Part shown: positions 37,270 through 47,661 of the stretch, piece after piece
How the letters are laid out: each line of letters opens with the position of its first letter
Numbering within the stretch: the stretch's first letter is position 1
Assembly: GCA_000733915.1 (NCBI GenBank)
Contig: JPOM01000001.1
Coordinates: forward strand, 124,001-188,000
Direction of reading: 5' to 3'
DNA length: 64,000 bases
Source of the DNA: Caulobacteraceae bacterium PMMR1
GTDB taxonomy: Bacteria > Pseudomonadota > Alphaproteobacteria > Caulobacterales > Caulobacteraceae
Notes under the pieces: generated by a model
Databases searched by the model: none
What the model was told of the DNA's origin: nothing
Seen by the model: the letters and a program-made list of their open reading frames with translations, nothing else
Made by a program: the position numbers and the translations under genes

Positions 37270-37932
37270 ATGGCCCAGCCCCCCGCGCCCTGCCGCCTCT
37301 ACCTGATCACGCCCCCCGCCCTGCCCGACCTTGAGGCCTTCGCCGCCCAGGTCGAAGCGGCCCTCGGCGCCGGCGATGTCGCCGCGCTTCAGGTCCGGCT
37401 GAAGACCGCCGCCGACGCGGACGTCGCGCGGGCGGTGCAGCGCCTGGCCCCGCTCTGCCGCGCCCGCGAGGTCGCCCTGATCCTGAACGACCGCCCCGAC
37501 CTCGCCGCGGCGCTCGGGTGCGACGGGGTCCACATCGGCCAGGAGGATGCGCCCTATGCGGAGGCCCGCCGGCGCGTGGGCCCGGACCGCATCGTGGGCG
37601 TGACCTGCCACGACAGCCGCCACCTGGCCATGGAGGCCGCAGAGGCGGGGGCGGACTATGTCGCCTTCGGCGCCTTCTTCGACACCGCCACCAAGGCGGC
37701 CAAGACCCGGGCGGACCCGGAGATCCTGAGCATCTGGCAGGAGACGATGCAGACCCCGTGCGTCGCCATCGGCGGGATCACGGTGGCGCATGCGCGGGCG
37801 CTCGCCCGGGCCGGCGCCGACTTCCTGGCCGTCAGCGCGGGCGTGTGGCGCCACCCGGACGGCCCCGCCGAGGCGGTCCGGCGGTTCAATCTCGAAATGG
37901 CGGCCGGCGTCGCCGAGCGGGCGCAGGCGTGA
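37270..37932 (+). CDS. thiE: Thiamine phosphate synthase
   Basis: 220 residues, a TIM barrel with [12 protein letters not shown] (substrate Lys/Arg region), [54 protein letters not shown] and [11 protein letters not shown]. It couples HMP-PP and THZ-P. No TPP riboswitch is needed or seen, since it is 9 bp after tadC. From here to 38145 (213 bp) I see no gene. Confidence 0.93.
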   Translation: MAQPPAPCRLYLITPPALPDLEAFAAQVEAALGAGDVAALQVRLKTAADADVARAVQRLAPLCRAREVALILNDRPDLAAALGCDGVHIGQEDAPYAEARRRVGPDRIVGVTCHDSRHLAMEAAEAGADYVAFGAFFDTATKAAKTRADPEILSIWQETMQTPCVAIGGITVAHARALARAGADFLAVSAGVWRHPDGPAEAVRRFNLEMAAGVAERAQA

Positions 37933-38145
37933 GACTTCCGCCCGGAGGGGCGCAGTGCTAAGTCGCCGGGCGATGTTCCGCGACCTCGCCCGCCGCCGCC
38001 AAGTCCGAATTAGCCGCCCGGCGTGACGCCGGCGCCGCCCCAGGCGCGCGCCCTCGCGCCGGGACCGATCCCCCGCCCAGCCGCTTTTCGATCCGACCCG
38101 CCGCCCCGCGCTTGATCCCGGGCGGCCTTTGCGCGACGGACCCCC

Positions 38146-41111
38146 ATGGCCGACGACCAAGCCCCTCCCCCCGCGGGCCGCGACTATCGCCCCACGGTCT
38201 TCCTGCCCCAGACGTCCTTCCCCATGCGGGCGGGCCTGCCCAAGCTCGAGCCCGAGATCCTGGCCCGCTGGGCGCAGATGGACCTCTATGCGGCGCTGCG
38301 CGCCCAGCGCCAGGCCGAGGGCGCCCCCCTCTATGTGCTTCACGACGGCCCGCCCTATGCCAACGGGGCGATCCACATCGGCCATGTGCTGCAGAAGACG
38401 CTGAAGGACTTCGTGGTCCGCAGCCGCTTCGCGCTTGGCTACGACGTCGACTATGTGCCGGGCTGGGACTGCCACGGCCTGCCGATCGAGTGGAAGGTCG
38501 AAGAGGAGCTCCGCGCCAAGGGCCGCCGCAAGGACGAGGTCTCGCCAGTGGAGTTCCGCGAACGCTGCCGCGCCTACGCCAGCGGCTGGATCGACGTCCA
38601 GATGGCGGGATTCCGCCGCCTCGGGGTGCTGGGCGACTGGGCGCATCGCTACGCCACCATGGACTTCGCCAGCGAGGCCGCGATCGTGGCCGAGTTCCAC
38701 AAGTTCCTGATGTCGGGCCAGCTCTACCGCGGGTCCAAGCCCGTCATGTGGAGCCCCGTGGAGCGGACGGCGTTGGCCGACGCCGAGGTCGAGTACCACG
38801 ACCACGTCAGCCCGACGATCTGGGTCAGGTTCCCGGTGCAGGGCGGCGAGGGCGCGACGGCCGGCGCCGGCGTGGTCATCTGGACCACCACGCCGTGGAC
38901 CATCCCGGCCAACCGGGCGATCAGCTTCGGGCCGGACATCGCCTACGGCCTTTACCGGGTCGAGGCGGTGGCGGAGGGGCTGGAGTTCCAGCCCTGGGCC
39001 AAGGCGGGCGACCGCCTGATCCTGGCCGACAAGCTGGCCGGGGCGGTGTTCGCCGCGGCCAAGATCACCGCCTGGACCCGGCTGGACGGCGTGGACCCGA
39101 CGGGCCTCGTCTGCGAGCACCCCCTGGCGCGGCTGACGCCCCGGTTCGGCTACGCCGTGCCGCTGCTCCCGGGCGATCACGTCACCGACGACGCCGGCAC
39201 GGGCTTTGTCCACACCGCCCCGGGTCACGGCCAGGAGGACTATCAGGTCTGGCGCGACCACGCGGCCGACCTCGAACGTCTGGGGATCGACACGGCCATC
39301 CCCGACACCGTCGATCCGGACGGACGCTACTACCCCTCCGTCCCGCTCTTCGGCGGCCTGGCCATCCTGGAGACGGAGGGCAAGAAGGCCGGCAAGTTCG
39401 GACCCGCCAACGGCGCGGTCATGGAGAGGCTGATCGAGGCCGGCCATCTGCTCGCCCGCGGCCGGCTGGAGCACAGCTATCCGCACTCCTGGCGGTCCAA
39501 GGCGCCGGTCATCTTCCGCAACACGCCGCAGTGGTTCATCCGCATGGACGCGGACCTCGGCGACGGCACGACGCTGCGCAGCCGGGCCCTGAGCGCCATC
39601 GACGCCACCGCCTTCTTCCCCGAGCAGGGGCGCAACCGCATCCGCGCCATGGTGCAGGCTCGCCCCGACTGGCTGATCTCCCGCCAGCGCGCCTGGGGCA
39701 CGCCGCTGGCCATGTTCGTGGACCGCCGCACCGGCGAGCCGCTGCGCGACGCGGAGGTCAACGCCCGCATCCTCGCCGCGATGCGCGAGCACGGGGCGGA
39801 CGCCTGGTTCACCACGCCTTCTACGGTGTTCCTGGGCCCCGGCCGCGACCCGGCGGACTACGAGAAGGTCGAGGACATCCTAGACGTCTGGTTCGATTCC
39901 GGCTCGACCCACGCCTTCACCCTGGAGGGGCGGCCGCACACCCGCTGGCCCGCCGATCTCTACCTGGAAGGCTCCGACCAGCACCGGGGCTGGTTCCAGT
40001 CGTCGCTGCTGGAGGCCTGCGGCAGCCGCGGGCGGGCCCCCTACGACGCGCTCCTCACCCACGGCTTCACCGTGGACGAGAAGGGCGAGAAGATGTCCAA
40101 GTCGCTCGGCAACGCGCTCGACCCCGACATGGTCATCAAGGAGAGCGGGGCGGAGATCCTGCGCCTGTGGGTCGCCATGAGCGACTACACCGAGGATCAG
40201 CGGATCGGGAAGACGATCCTGCAGACGGCCACGGACGGCTACCGCAAGCTGCGCAACACCCTGCGCTATCTCTTGGGCGCGCTCGACGGCTTCGAGGCGG
40301 CCGAGCGGGTCGCGCCGGAGGACATGCCGCGGCTGGAGCGGGCGGTGCTCCACATGCTGGCGCTCTACGATGCGGAGGTGCGTCAGGCCTATGCGGAGTT
40401 CCGCTTCCGCGACGTCTGGCGTGCGCTCAGCACCTTCTCGTCCGTGGCGCTCTCCGCCTTCTACTTCGATGTCCGCAAGGACGCGCTCTATTGCGACGAC
40501 CCGGCGAGCCTGCGCCGGCGGGCTTGTCGCACGGTCATGGACCTCGTTTTCGAACGCCTGACGATCTGGCTGTCGCCGCTCCTGCCCTTCACCACCGAGG
40601 AGGCCTGGACCACGCGCTTCCCGCAGGCCGGCTCCAATTGCGCGCGCACCTTCCCCGAGACGCCTGCGGCGTGGCGGGGGGTGGACGACCTCGTCTGGTG
40701 GGCGAGGGTCGAGGAGGTCACGGCCGTGGTCACCGGCGCGCTTGAGCAGGCGCGACGGGACAAGCGCATCGGCGCGGCGCTGGAGGCCGCGCCCCAGGTG
40801 TTCGTGGCCGACCCCGAGCTCGCGGCCGCCTTCCGCGACATCGACCCCGCCGAGGCCTTCCGCACCAGCGCCGCGGAGATCGTGGAGGGCGAGCCCCCGA
40901 GGACGCCTTCCGCCTGGCCGAGACGCCGGGGGTGGGCGTGGTCTTCCGGTCGGCGCCGGGCTGCAAGTGCGAGCGCTGCTGGCGCATCCTGCCGGAGGTG
41001 ACGCCGCCCGCCCTGCTTTGCCTGCGCTGCGAGGCGACGGTCGCAGCCCTTGACGGACAGGCTTCGGCCGGGGCCAAGGCGGGCGCGTATCAGGCGGAAG
41101 GCGCACGATGA
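38146..41111 (+). CDS. ileS: Isoleucyl-tRNA synthetase (C-terminal frameshift in this sequence)
   Basis: About 988 residues when joined. It has the HIGH-type site in PPYANGAIHIGHVLQKTLKDF, an editing domain (TTTPWTIPANRAISFG), the KMSKS loop in EKGEKMSKSLGNALDPD and the anticodon-binding domain. As sequenced, the frame breaks in the C5 run at 40894-40898 and would end at 41001. One extra C restores EDAFRLAETPGVGVVFRSAP and the terminal zinc finger CKCERCW...CLRCE, ending at a TGA that overlaps the lspA ATG. Since ileS is essential, a sequencing error is likely. Confidence 0.96.
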
Positions 41112-41623
41112 GCCCCTCGAACCCCACCGCGCCGGGCCAGCTGCGCATCAGCCGCCACGCCTGGCTGGCCTTCGGCGTGGCGGTCGCGACCGTCTTGGTC
41201 GACCAGCTCAGCAAGGCCTGGGTGCTGGACGGCCTGAGGCTGCCGGAGCGCGGCACCATCCCCGTGCTGCCGATCTTCCGCCTGACCTGGACGGGCAATC
41301 CGGGGGTCAGCTTCGGGCTCCTTAAGGCGCAGGGCGGGCTGGGGGTGGCGCTGCTGGTCGCCTTCTCCATGGCGGTGGTGGTGGCGCTGGCGGTCTGGGC
41401 GACGCGGGTGCAGCGCGCCTGGACGGCCCTGGCCATCGGCCTGGTCATGGGCGGGGCGATCGGCAACAACCTGATCGACCGCATCCGCCAGGGCTATGTG
41501 ACCGACTTCCTGGACTTCACGGCGCTGCACTTCCCCTGGATCTTCAACGGAGCGGACAGCGCGATCAGCATCGGCGTCGGCCTGCTTCTCGCCGAAAGCC
41601 TGCTCGCCCCGAAAAAGGCGTGA
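41108..41623 (+). CDS. lspA: Lipoprotein signal peptidase
   Basis: 171 residues with four transmembrane helices. Conserved motifs are VDQLSKAWVL, NPGVSFGLL, GGAIGNNLIDR and FNGADSAISIG; the last two carry the catalytic Asp pair. It cleaves prolipoprotein signal peptides and would process CpaD, entericidin and the DUF3035 lipoprotein of this window. Its ATG overlaps the restored ileS stop. Confidence 0.96.
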   Translation: MSPSNPTAPGQLRISRHAWLAFGVAVATVLVDQLSKAWVLDGLRLPERGTIPVLPIFRLTWTGNPGVSFGLLKAQGGLGVALLVAFSMAVVVALAVWATRVQRAWTALAIGLVMGGAIGNNLIDRIRQGYVTDFLDFTALHFPWIFNGADSAISIGVGLLLAESLLAPKKA

Positions 41624-41732
41624 AGGCCTGCGACGTTCGCCCCCGCTTTGCGCCGAGGGCGTCCTTGCGTTAAGTCCTTGTCCAAGCACCGGGAGCGCGC
41701 GGGCGCGCCTGATCGGTCCACGGGAGTTCTCC

Positions 41733-42296
41733 ATGTCTGCAACGCGTCTGACGGCCCTGGCCCTGGGCGGCTCGGCGATCCTGGCGCTCGGCGGCTGCGG
41801 CGGCGGCGCGGCGCTGGGCTTTGGAAAGTCGGCGCCGGACGAGTTCCGCGTGGTGACCAAGGCCCCGCTGGTGGTGCCCCCCGACTATGCGCTCCGTCCG
41901 CCCGCCCCGGGCCAGCCCCGCCCTCAGGAGCTGCAGCCGGAGAGTTCCGCCCGCCAGGCCCTGCTCGGCGAGCGCGAGAAGGCCGAGCGCACCCAGGGCG
42001 AGAGCCTGCTGGCCGCCAAGGCCGGCGCGGACAAGGCGGACCCCCTGATCCGCTATGTCGTCGATGACGAGTTCGGGGAGCTGGCCCACAAGGACAAGAG
42101 CTTCGCCGACACGGTGATGTTCTGGAAGAAGCGCGCCCCGCCCAGCCAGCAGCAGGTCGCCGCCGCCGCCATGGCAACGCCTGCGCCCCTCGACCCGGTG
42201 CAGGAAGAGCAGAAGGTCAAAGCCCTAACTGGCGGCAAGACGGTGGTCATCGAGCGCGCGCCGCAGAGGCGCGTCATCAAGCTCCCGGGGCTCTGA
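41733..42296 (+). CDS. DUF3035 lipoprotein
   Basis: 187 residues. The lipobox is ALGGCGG within SAILALGGCGGGAALGFG. The mature part has APDEFRVVTKAPLVVPPDYALRPPAPG, the DUF3035 signature, and a long Lys/Glu-rich and Pro/Ala-rich C-terminal half. The gene follows ileS-lspA in many alphaproteobacteria. Function unknown; outer-membrane attachment is likely. Confidence 0.9.
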   Translation: MSATRLTALALGGSAILALGGCGGGAALGFGKSAPDEFRVVTKAPLVVPPDYALRPPAPGQPRPQELQPESSARQALLGEREKAERTQGESLLAAKAGADKADPLIRYVVDDEFGELAHKDKSFADTVMFWKKRAPPSQQQVAAAAMATPAPLDPVQEEQKVKALTGGKTVVIERAPQRRVIKLPGL

Positions 42297-42307
42297 GCCG
42301 GCGCCCC

Positions 42308-42337
42308 AGCCCGCGCTCGACCAGCCCGCGCTCGACC
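42308..42337. repeat. Two tandem copies of a 15-bp unit
   Basis: AGCCCGCGCTCGACC occurs twice back to back in the 136-bp interval before coaBC. Nothing else is recognised there. Confidence 0.6.
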
Positions 42338-42432
42338 GGAGCGCCTTGGCCGGTGCGCCTTGACCGGGCGGAGGCGAACGGAGACACCTCGCGGCGACGC
42401 GGGCCCGTCGAGGTCCGCCGCCGGAGGCGCGC

Positions 42433-43725
42433 ATGACACCCTCTGATCCGATCCCGCCCCCTCGCGTGCTGCTGATCGTGGGCGGCGGCATCGCGGCCTA
42501 CAAGGCGCTGGAGCTGACGCGCCTGCTCCGCAAGGCCGGCGTCGAGGTCACGCCGGTGCTGACCGCCGCCGGGGCGCAGTTCGTGACGCCGCTCAGCCTC
42601 TCCGCCCTCGCCGAGCAGAAGACCTACCAGGACCTGTGGTCCCTGACGGACGAGGCGGAGATGGGGCACATCGAGCTCTCCCGCGCCGCGGACCTGATCG
42701 TGGTCGCCCCCGCCACCGCCGATCTGATGGCCAAGGCGGCCAACGGCCTGGCGGACGACCTCGCTTCCACGATCCTGCTCGCGACCAACAAGGCCGTGCT
42801 GATGGCGCCGGCCATGAACGTGCGCATGTGGCTGCATCCGGCGACCCAGCGCAATGTCGCGCGCCTGCAGGCCGACGGGGTGGCGATGGTCGGCCCGGAC
42901 GAGGGGGCCATGGCCTGCGGCGAGTTCGGTCCCGGTCGCATGAGCGAGCCCGAGGCCATCTTGAGCGCCGCCCTGGCCTTGCTGCAGCCCCGGGGCGCAG
43001 GAGCCATCCGCATGCCGCCCCCGCCCTCGCTGCCCCCCTCCGGCCCGCTGGCCGGGCGTCGCGTCCTGGTCACCGCCGGCCCGACCCACGAGCCGCTCGA
43101 CCCGGTGCGCTACATCGCCAATCGCTCCAGCGGCCGGCAGGGCTATGCGGTCGCTGCGGCCCTGGCGCGCCGAGGCGCGGAGGTGACGCTGGTCTCGGGC
43201 CCGGTGGAGCTGCCCGCCCCGGCGGGCGTGACGCGGGTTCAGGTGGAGACCGCCGAGGCCATGCTGGCGGCCTGCCGCGCGGCCCTGCCCGTCGAGGTCG
43301 CGGTGATGGTCGCGGCTGTGGCCGACTGGCGCCCCGAACGCGCGACGGATCAGAAGCTGAAGAAGGACCAGGCGGGCGAGGCCCTGCGGCTCGTGCCGAA
43401 CCCCGACATCCTGGCCGAGCTGTCCCGCCCCGGCCCCTGCCGGCCGCGGCTCGTGGTGGGCTTCGCGGCCGAGACCGAGAAGCTCGAGACGCACGCTCGC
43501 GACAAGCTTGTGCGCAAGGGCTGCGACTGGATCGTCGCCAACGACGTGTCGCAGGCCGGCGTCATGGGCGGCCAGGACAACGAAGTGACCCTGATCACCC
43601 GCGAGGGCGTCGTCGAGCGCTGGCCGCGCCTGTCCAAGGCCGAGGTGGCTGAGCGGCTGGCCGATCGCATCGCCGCCGCCCTGCGCGCGCCGGCGGCCGC
43701 AGATGCGCCCGGAGACGCGGCGTGA
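42433..43725 (+). CDS. coaBC: Bifunctional phosphopantothenoylcysteine decarboxylase / phosphopantothenate-cysteine ligase
   Basis: 430 residues. The CoaC half has [20 protein letters not shown], the active-site region [20 protein letters not shown], the PAMN motif (APAMNVRMW) and the flap Cys ([13 protein letters not shown]). The CoaB half begins [20 protein letters not shown] with [10 protein letters not shown]. Two steps of coenzyme A synthesis. Overlaps dut by 4 bp. Confidence 0.96.
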   Translation: MTPSDPIPPPRVLLIVGGGIAAYKALELTRLLRKAGVEVTPVLTAAGAQFVTPLSLSALAEQKTYQDLWSLTDEAEMGHIELSRAADLIVVAPATADLMAKAANGLADDLASTILLATNKAVLMAPAMNVRMWLHPATQRNVARLQADGVAMVGPDEGAMACGEFGPGRMSEPEAILSAALALLQPRGAGAIRMPPPPSLPPSGPLAGRRVLVTAGPTHEPLDPVRYIANRSSGRQGYAVAAALARRGAEVTLVSGPVELPAPAGVTRVQVETAEAMLAACRAALPVEVAVMVAAVADWRPERATDQKLKKDQAGEALRLVPNPDILAELSRPGPCRPRLVVGFAAETEKLETHARDKLVRKGCDWIVANDVSQAGVMGGQDNEVTLITREGVVERWPRLSKAEVAERLADRIAAALRAPAAADAPGDAA

Positions 43726-44189
43726 GCGCGCCCTTCGCCGGCGCCGCCGTCCGGGTCAAGGTGCTGCCCCATGGCGAGGGGCTGCCCCTGCCGGCCTACC
43801 AGACGCCCAGGTCCGCGGGCATGGACCTGCGCGCGGCGCTCGGCGAGGGCGCGCCGCTGGAGCTCATGCCCGGCCAGCGCGCGCTCGTGCCGACCGGCCT
43901 CGCCCTCGCCCTGCCCGAGGGCTGGGAGGCGCAGATCCGCCCCCGCTCGGGCCTGGCGGCCAAGCACGGGATCACCTGCCTGAACACGCCGGGCACGATC
44001 GACTCCGACTATCGCGGCGAGGTGCAGGTCCTGCTGGTGAACCTCGGCCCCGCGCCCTTCGCCATCGCCCGCGGCGAGCGCATCGCCCAGATGGTGATCG
44101 CGCCCGCGCCCCAGGCCACGCTTCAGGTCGTGGCGGCGCTGGAGGACACGGCGCGCGGCGCCGGGGGCTTCGGCTCCACGGGGCTGTGA
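43722..44189 (+). CDS. dut: dUTP diphosphatase
   Basis: 155 residues with all five dUTPase motifs: AGMDLRAAL (1), [12 protein letters not shown] (2), [19 protein letters not shown] (3), [10 protein letters not shown] (4) and the Gly-rich tail AGGFGSTG (5). Homotrimer that hydrolyses dUTP. The coaBC-dut pairing is common in alphaproteobacteria. Confidence 0.97.
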   Translation: MSAPFAGAAVRVKVLPHGEGLPLPAYQTPRSAGMDLRAALGEGAPLELMPGQRALVPTGLALALPEGWEAQIRPRSGLAAKHGITCLNTPGTIDSDYRGEVQVLLVNLGPAPFAIARGERIAQMVIAPAPQATLQVVAALEDTARGAGGFGSTGL

Positions 44190-44201
44190 GGGCAGGGCGG
44201 C

Positions 44202-44791
44202 TCAGCGGCCCTGCAGGTCCTCCCGGCGGTCGACGTCGAAGAGCACGCCGTCGTCGGGCGCCGCGATCTGCACCAGGCGCTCGCCCAGGGCGTCCAGCAG
44301 GCGGCCCGCGCCCGCGTCGCCCTGCAAGCGCAGCAGCTCGGGAAACATCGCGCGCCCGATCGCGGCGGGATGGCCGCGCCGCCCCGCCAGACCGGTGCGG
44401 CCGCGGGCGCGCCTGCGCGCACCGCCTCCGTCAGGGGCGCCAGCACCGCCCGGGGCACGCGCGGCATGTCGCCCAGCAGCACCAGCGCGCCCTCGCAGTC
44501 CTTGGGCAGGCTCGCGATCCCCGCCTTCAGCGACGCCGCCAGCCCCTCCGCCCAGCGCGCGCACGCGATGATCCGCACGCGGGGATCGGCCGCGCGCGCC
44601 GCCTCGGCCACCCTCGCCCCCTCCGCGCCGGTCACCACCGTAACCCCGGCCGCCGGCGCGGCGAAGGCCGTCTCGACCGCCCAGGCGACGAGCGGCCGTC
44701 CCCGCCAGAGCGCGGTCAGCTTGCCCCCGCCGAAGCGCGACCCCGCCCCCGCCGCCAGCACCAGCGCCTCGACCCCGCCTTCCGCTTCCAT
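44202..44791 (-). CDS. MocA/MobA-like molybdopterin nucleotidyltransferase (frameshifted)
   Basis: The N-terminal half has the NTP loop [17 protein letters not shown] and the Asp motif [11 protein letters not shown]. The conserved [20 protein letters not shown] and the C-terminal DVDRREDL lie in a shifted frame that stops at 44202. One missing base near 44374-44388 (a GC-rich GG/CGGGG stretch) reconciles both. The protein would have about 196 residues, normal for MocA (CTP transfer) or related enzymes. Divergent from moaA with 43 bp between, so it is likely co-regulated with the Moco genes. Confidence 0.85.
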
Positions 44792-44834
44792 TCCGTCCCG
44801 TCCATATTCCGCAGGAAAGGACTATAGAGCTCGC

Positions 44835-45881
44835 ATGGCGCCCTACGACCCCGGTCTGGTCGACGCGACCGCAGCCGCGCCCCTGTCGGGGCTGGCGGAC
44901 GGATTCGGCCGCCGCATCCGCTACCTGCGGGTGTCGGTGACGGACCGCTGCGACCTGCGCTGCGTCTACTGCATGCCCGAGCGGATGCGCTTCCTGCCCA
45001 GGGCCGAGGTGCTCAGCCTGGAGGAGCTGGACCGGCTCTGCAGCCTGTTCGTGGCGCAGGGCGTGCGCAAGCTGCGCCTGACCGGGGGCGAGCCCCTCGT
45101 GCGCCGGGGCGTGATGGACCTGGTGCGGAGCCTGTCGCGGCACCTGGCGACCGGGGCCCTGGACGAGCTGACGCTGACCACCAACGGGACGCGGCTGGCC
45201 GAGTTTGCGGGCGCGCTGGCGGCGGCGGGCGTGCGCCGCGTCAACGTCTCGCTGGACACCCTGGACCCGGCGCGTTTTGCGGCCCTGACCCGCGGCGGGG
45301 ACCTCAAGGCCGTGCTGGCGGGGCTGGACGCGGCGCGGGCGGCGGGTCTGCAGGTCAAGCTGAACACGGTCGCGCTGGCCCAGCGGAACTGGGACGAGTG
45401 GGCGGCGCTGGTCGCCTTCGCTCACGGCCAGGGCTTCGACCTCAGCTTCATCGAGACCATGCCCATCGGCGAGGTGGACGAGGATCGCACCGACCAGTTC
45501 GTCCCCATGGCCGAGGTTCGCGCCGCCCTGGCCGCCGTCTGGACGCTCACGCCCTTGCCGGACAGCACCGGCGGCCCCTCGCGCTACGTCAGGGTGGCGG
45601 AGACCGGCGGGAGGGTGGGCTTCATCACCCCCATGACCCACAACTTCTGCGACGACTGCAACCGGGTGCGCCTGACCTGCACCGGCGTGCTGCACCCCTG
45701 CCTGGGGCAGGAGGACGCGACGGACCTGCGCGCGCCGCTCCGCGCCTCGCCCGGGGACGACGCGCCGGTGCTGGCCGCCATCGCCCGCGCCCTCGCCGCC
45801 AAGCCGCGCCGCCACGATTTCGTCATCGCGCGGCAGGCCCGCGCGGCCGTGGCGCGCCACATGTCCACCACGGGAGGCTGA
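44835..45881 (+). CDS. moaA: GTP 3',8-cyclase
   Basis: 348 residues from the ATG at 44835. The radical SAM cluster is [14 protein letters not shown] (CxxxCxxC) and the C-terminal cluster is [21 protein letters not shown]. It makes 3',8-cH2GTP, the first step of molybdenum cofactor synthesis, with MoaC. It ends in MSTTGG: the GG tail is important for activity in other MoaA proteins. First gene of moaA-D-E-B-C-moeA. Confidence 0.96.
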   Translation: MAPYDPGLVDATAAAPLSGLADGFGRRIRYLRVSVTDRCDLRCVYCMPERMRFLPRAEVLSLEELDRLCSLFVAQGVRKLRLTGGEPLVRRGVMDLVRSLSRHLATGALDELTLTTNGTRLAEFAGALAAAGVRRVNVSLDTLDPARFAALTRGGDLKAVLAGLDAARAAGLQVKLNTVALAQRNWDEWAALVAFAHGQGFDLSFIETMPIGEVDEDRTDQFVPMAEVRAALAAVWTLTPLPDSTGGPSRYVRVAETGGRVGFITPMTHNFCDDCNRVRLTCTGVLHPCLGQEDATDLRAPLRASPGDDAPVLAAIARALAAKPRRHDFVIARQARAAVARHMSTTGG

Positions 45882-45883
45882 GG

Positions 45884-46123
45884 GTGGCGCGGGTGCGGCT
45901 GTTCGGACCCCTGCGCGACCTCGCCGGCTGGCGCGAGCGCGAGGTCGAGGCCGCCTCCCTGGCGGCGCTTCGCCATGCCCTGGCCCGGGAGGACGCCGTG
46001 CTGGGCGCCGCCCTGGACGGCCCCGGCGTGCAGGCCGCGGTGGACCGTACGATCGTGCGCGGCGACGCGGCCCTGTCCCCCGCCTCCGAGGTCGCCTTCC
46101 TGCCCCCCATGAGCGGGGGCTGA
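45884..46123 (+). CDS. moaD: Molybdopterin synthase small subunit
   Basis: 79 residues from a GTG 2 bp after moaA. A ubiquitin-like fold (ARVRLFGPLRDLAGWREREV) ends in the required MSGG, which carries the thiocarboxylate. It donates sulfur to cPMP with MoaE. Short but fully consistent with position and C-terminus. Confidence 0.93.
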   Translation: MARVRLFGPLRDLAGWREREVEAASLAALRHALAREDAVLGAALDGPGVQAAVDRTIVRGDAALSPASEVAFLPPMSGG

Positions 46124-46128
46124 GCGGG

Positions 46129-46593
46129 GTGCGGGTCGAGCTGGTCGAGGCCGCCGTCGATCCGGGGGCGCTGCTGTCCGCCTTCATCGCCGGGCGGCGC
46201 GAGACCGGGGCGGTGGTCAGCTTCACGGGCCTGGCGCGGGCGGACGGCGGCGAGACCACCGCCCTGGAGCTGGAGGCCTATCCCGGCTTCACCGAAGCGG
46301 AGATCGCCCGCATCGCGGCGGCGGCGGCGGAGCGCTTCGGGCTGCAGGACGCTCTGGTGGTGCACCGGACGGGACGCATCGCGCCGGGCGAGCCCATCGT
46401 CTTCGTGGCCGCCGCCGCGGCCCACCGGCGCGCCGCCTTCGAGGCGGCCGACCACCTCATGGACTTCCTGAAGAGCCGCGCCCCCTTCTGGAAGAAGCGG
46501 CACGGGCCCGGCGGCGAGGCCTGGATCGAACCCTCGGCCGGGGATTACAGGGACGCGCAACGCTGGGAGCGCCAGGAGACCCGTCGCCCATGA
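46129..46593 (+). CDS. moaE: Molybdopterin synthase catalytic subunit
   Basis: 154 residues from a GTG. Conserved MoaE segments are AVVSFTGLARAD, LELEAYPGFTEAEI, VVHRTGRIAPGEPIVFVAAAAAHR and LMDFLKSRAPFWKKRHGPGGEAWIE, which hold the catalytic Lys residues. Overlaps moaB by 4 bp. Confidence 0.95.
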   Translation: MRVELVEAAVDPGALLSAFIAGRRETGAVVSFTGLARADGGETTALELEAYPGFTEAEIARIAAAAAERFGLQDALVVHRTGRIAPGEPIVFVAAAAAHRRAAFEAADHLMDFLKSRAPFWKKRHGPGGEAWIEPSAGDYRDAQRWERQETRRP

Positions 46594-47141
46594 GCGAGCT
46601 GCAGATCCGCCCCGGCGGCAAGTTCGACGAGACCGCGCCCTTCAAGCGCGTGCGCATCGCCGTGCTAAGCGTCTCCGACACCCGCGACGAGGAAACCGAC
46701 ACCTCCGGCGCCCTGCTCGCGCGCCGGATCGAGGAGGCCGGCCACATTCTCGCCGCCAGGACCCTGGTGCGCGACGACATCGACGCCATCCGCGAGACCG
46801 TCCTGGGCTGGGTGGCCGGCAAGGAGGTCGAGGTGGTGATCACCACGGGCGGCACGGGGCTGACCGGCCGGGACGTCACGCCCGAGGCGCTCGAGCCCCT
46901 GTTCGACAAGCGGATCGAGGGCTTTTCGGTCATCTTCCACCTGATCAGCTACCAGCAGATCGGGCTGTCCACCCTGCAGTCGCGGGCCCTGGCCGGCATC
47001 ATCGACGGCGTCTTCGTCTTCTGCCTGCCGGGCTCCAACGGGGCGGTGAAGGACGGCTGGGGGGTGATCGCGCCGCAGCTGGACAGCCGCCATCGCCCCT
47101 GCAACCTTGTCGAGCTCATGCCGCGACTGCTGGAGCGCTGA
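46590..47141 (+). CDS. moaB: Molybdenum cofactor biosynthesis protein MoaB
   Basis: 183 residues. The MoCF-binding fold has [39 protein letters not shown] and [14 protein letters not shown]. MoaB/MogA proteins adenylylate molybdopterin. The about 15-residue N-terminal extension is usual for alphaproteobacterial MoaB. Confidence 0.94.
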   Translation: MSELQIRPGGKFDETAPFKRVRIAVLSVSDTRDEETDTSGALLARRIEEAGHILAARTLVRDDIDAIRETVLGWVAGKEVEVVITTGGTGLTGRDVTPEALEPLFDKRIEGFSVIFHLISYQQIGLSTLQSRALAGIIDGVFVFCLPGSNGAVKDGWGVIAPQLDSRHRPCNLVELMPRLLER

Positions 47142-47181
47142 GGGCCATGGCCAAGGCGGACGCGCCGGAGTCCTTCGCACC

Positions 47182-47661
47182 GTGAGCGAGCGTCTGACCC
47201 ACCTGGACCCGCAGGGACGGGCGCGCATGGTCGACGTTTCCGACAAGCCGGAGACGGTGCGCGAGGCGCTGGCCGAAGGCTTTGTGCGCATGCGGCCGCA
47301 GACGCTCCAGCTCGCCCTGTCAGGGGAGGCGAAGAAGGGCGAGGTGCGCGCCGTCGCCGAGCTCGCCGGCGTCATGGCGGCCAAGCGGACCGCCGAGCTG
47401 ATCCCGCTCTGCCACCCCCTGCCCCTGTCCAAGGTGGCGGTGGAGGTCGCCCCGGCGGCGGACGGCTCGGGCCTGCGCGTGACGGCCCAGGCGCGCACCA
47501 TCGCCCAGACCGGGGTGGAGATGGAGGCCCTGACCGCCGTCTCCGTCGCCTGCCTCACCCTCTACGACATGTTGAAGGCGGCGGACAAAGCCATGGTCAT
47601 CGAGGGCGTGCGCCTGCTGGAGAAGCGCGGCGGCCGGTCCGGCGACGTCCGGGCCGACTGA
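47182..47661 (+). CDS. moaC: Cyclic pyranopterin monophosphate synthase
   Basis: 159 residues from the GTG at 47182 ([20 protein letters not shown]). Typical MoaC motifs are [20 protein letters not shown] and [26 protein letters not shown]. An ATG at 47147 with a plausible ribosome site opens 12 codons in another frame, closing on the GTGA of this start. It could be a coupling mini-ORF or a further sign of a missing base at the N-terminus. Overlaps moeA by 1 bp. Confidence 0.94.
   Translation: MSERLTHLDPQGRARMVDVSDKPETVREALAEGFVRMRPQTLQLALSGEAKKGEVRAVAELAGVMAAKRTAELIPLCHPLPLSKVAVEVAPAADGSGLRVTAQARTIAQTGVEMEALTAVSVACLTLYDMLKAADKAMVIEGVRLLEKRGGRSGDVRAD

Noticed and set aside
37933-38145. Missing gene or T-box leader before ileS
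   Set aside because: The 213-bp interval has no convincing ORF and no T-box specifier or antiterminator features; I see nothing definable.
36157-39792. 1211-codon minus-strand ORF across tadC-thiE-ileS
   Set aside because: Antisense shadow of three clearly coding genes; no start context and low-complexity composition.
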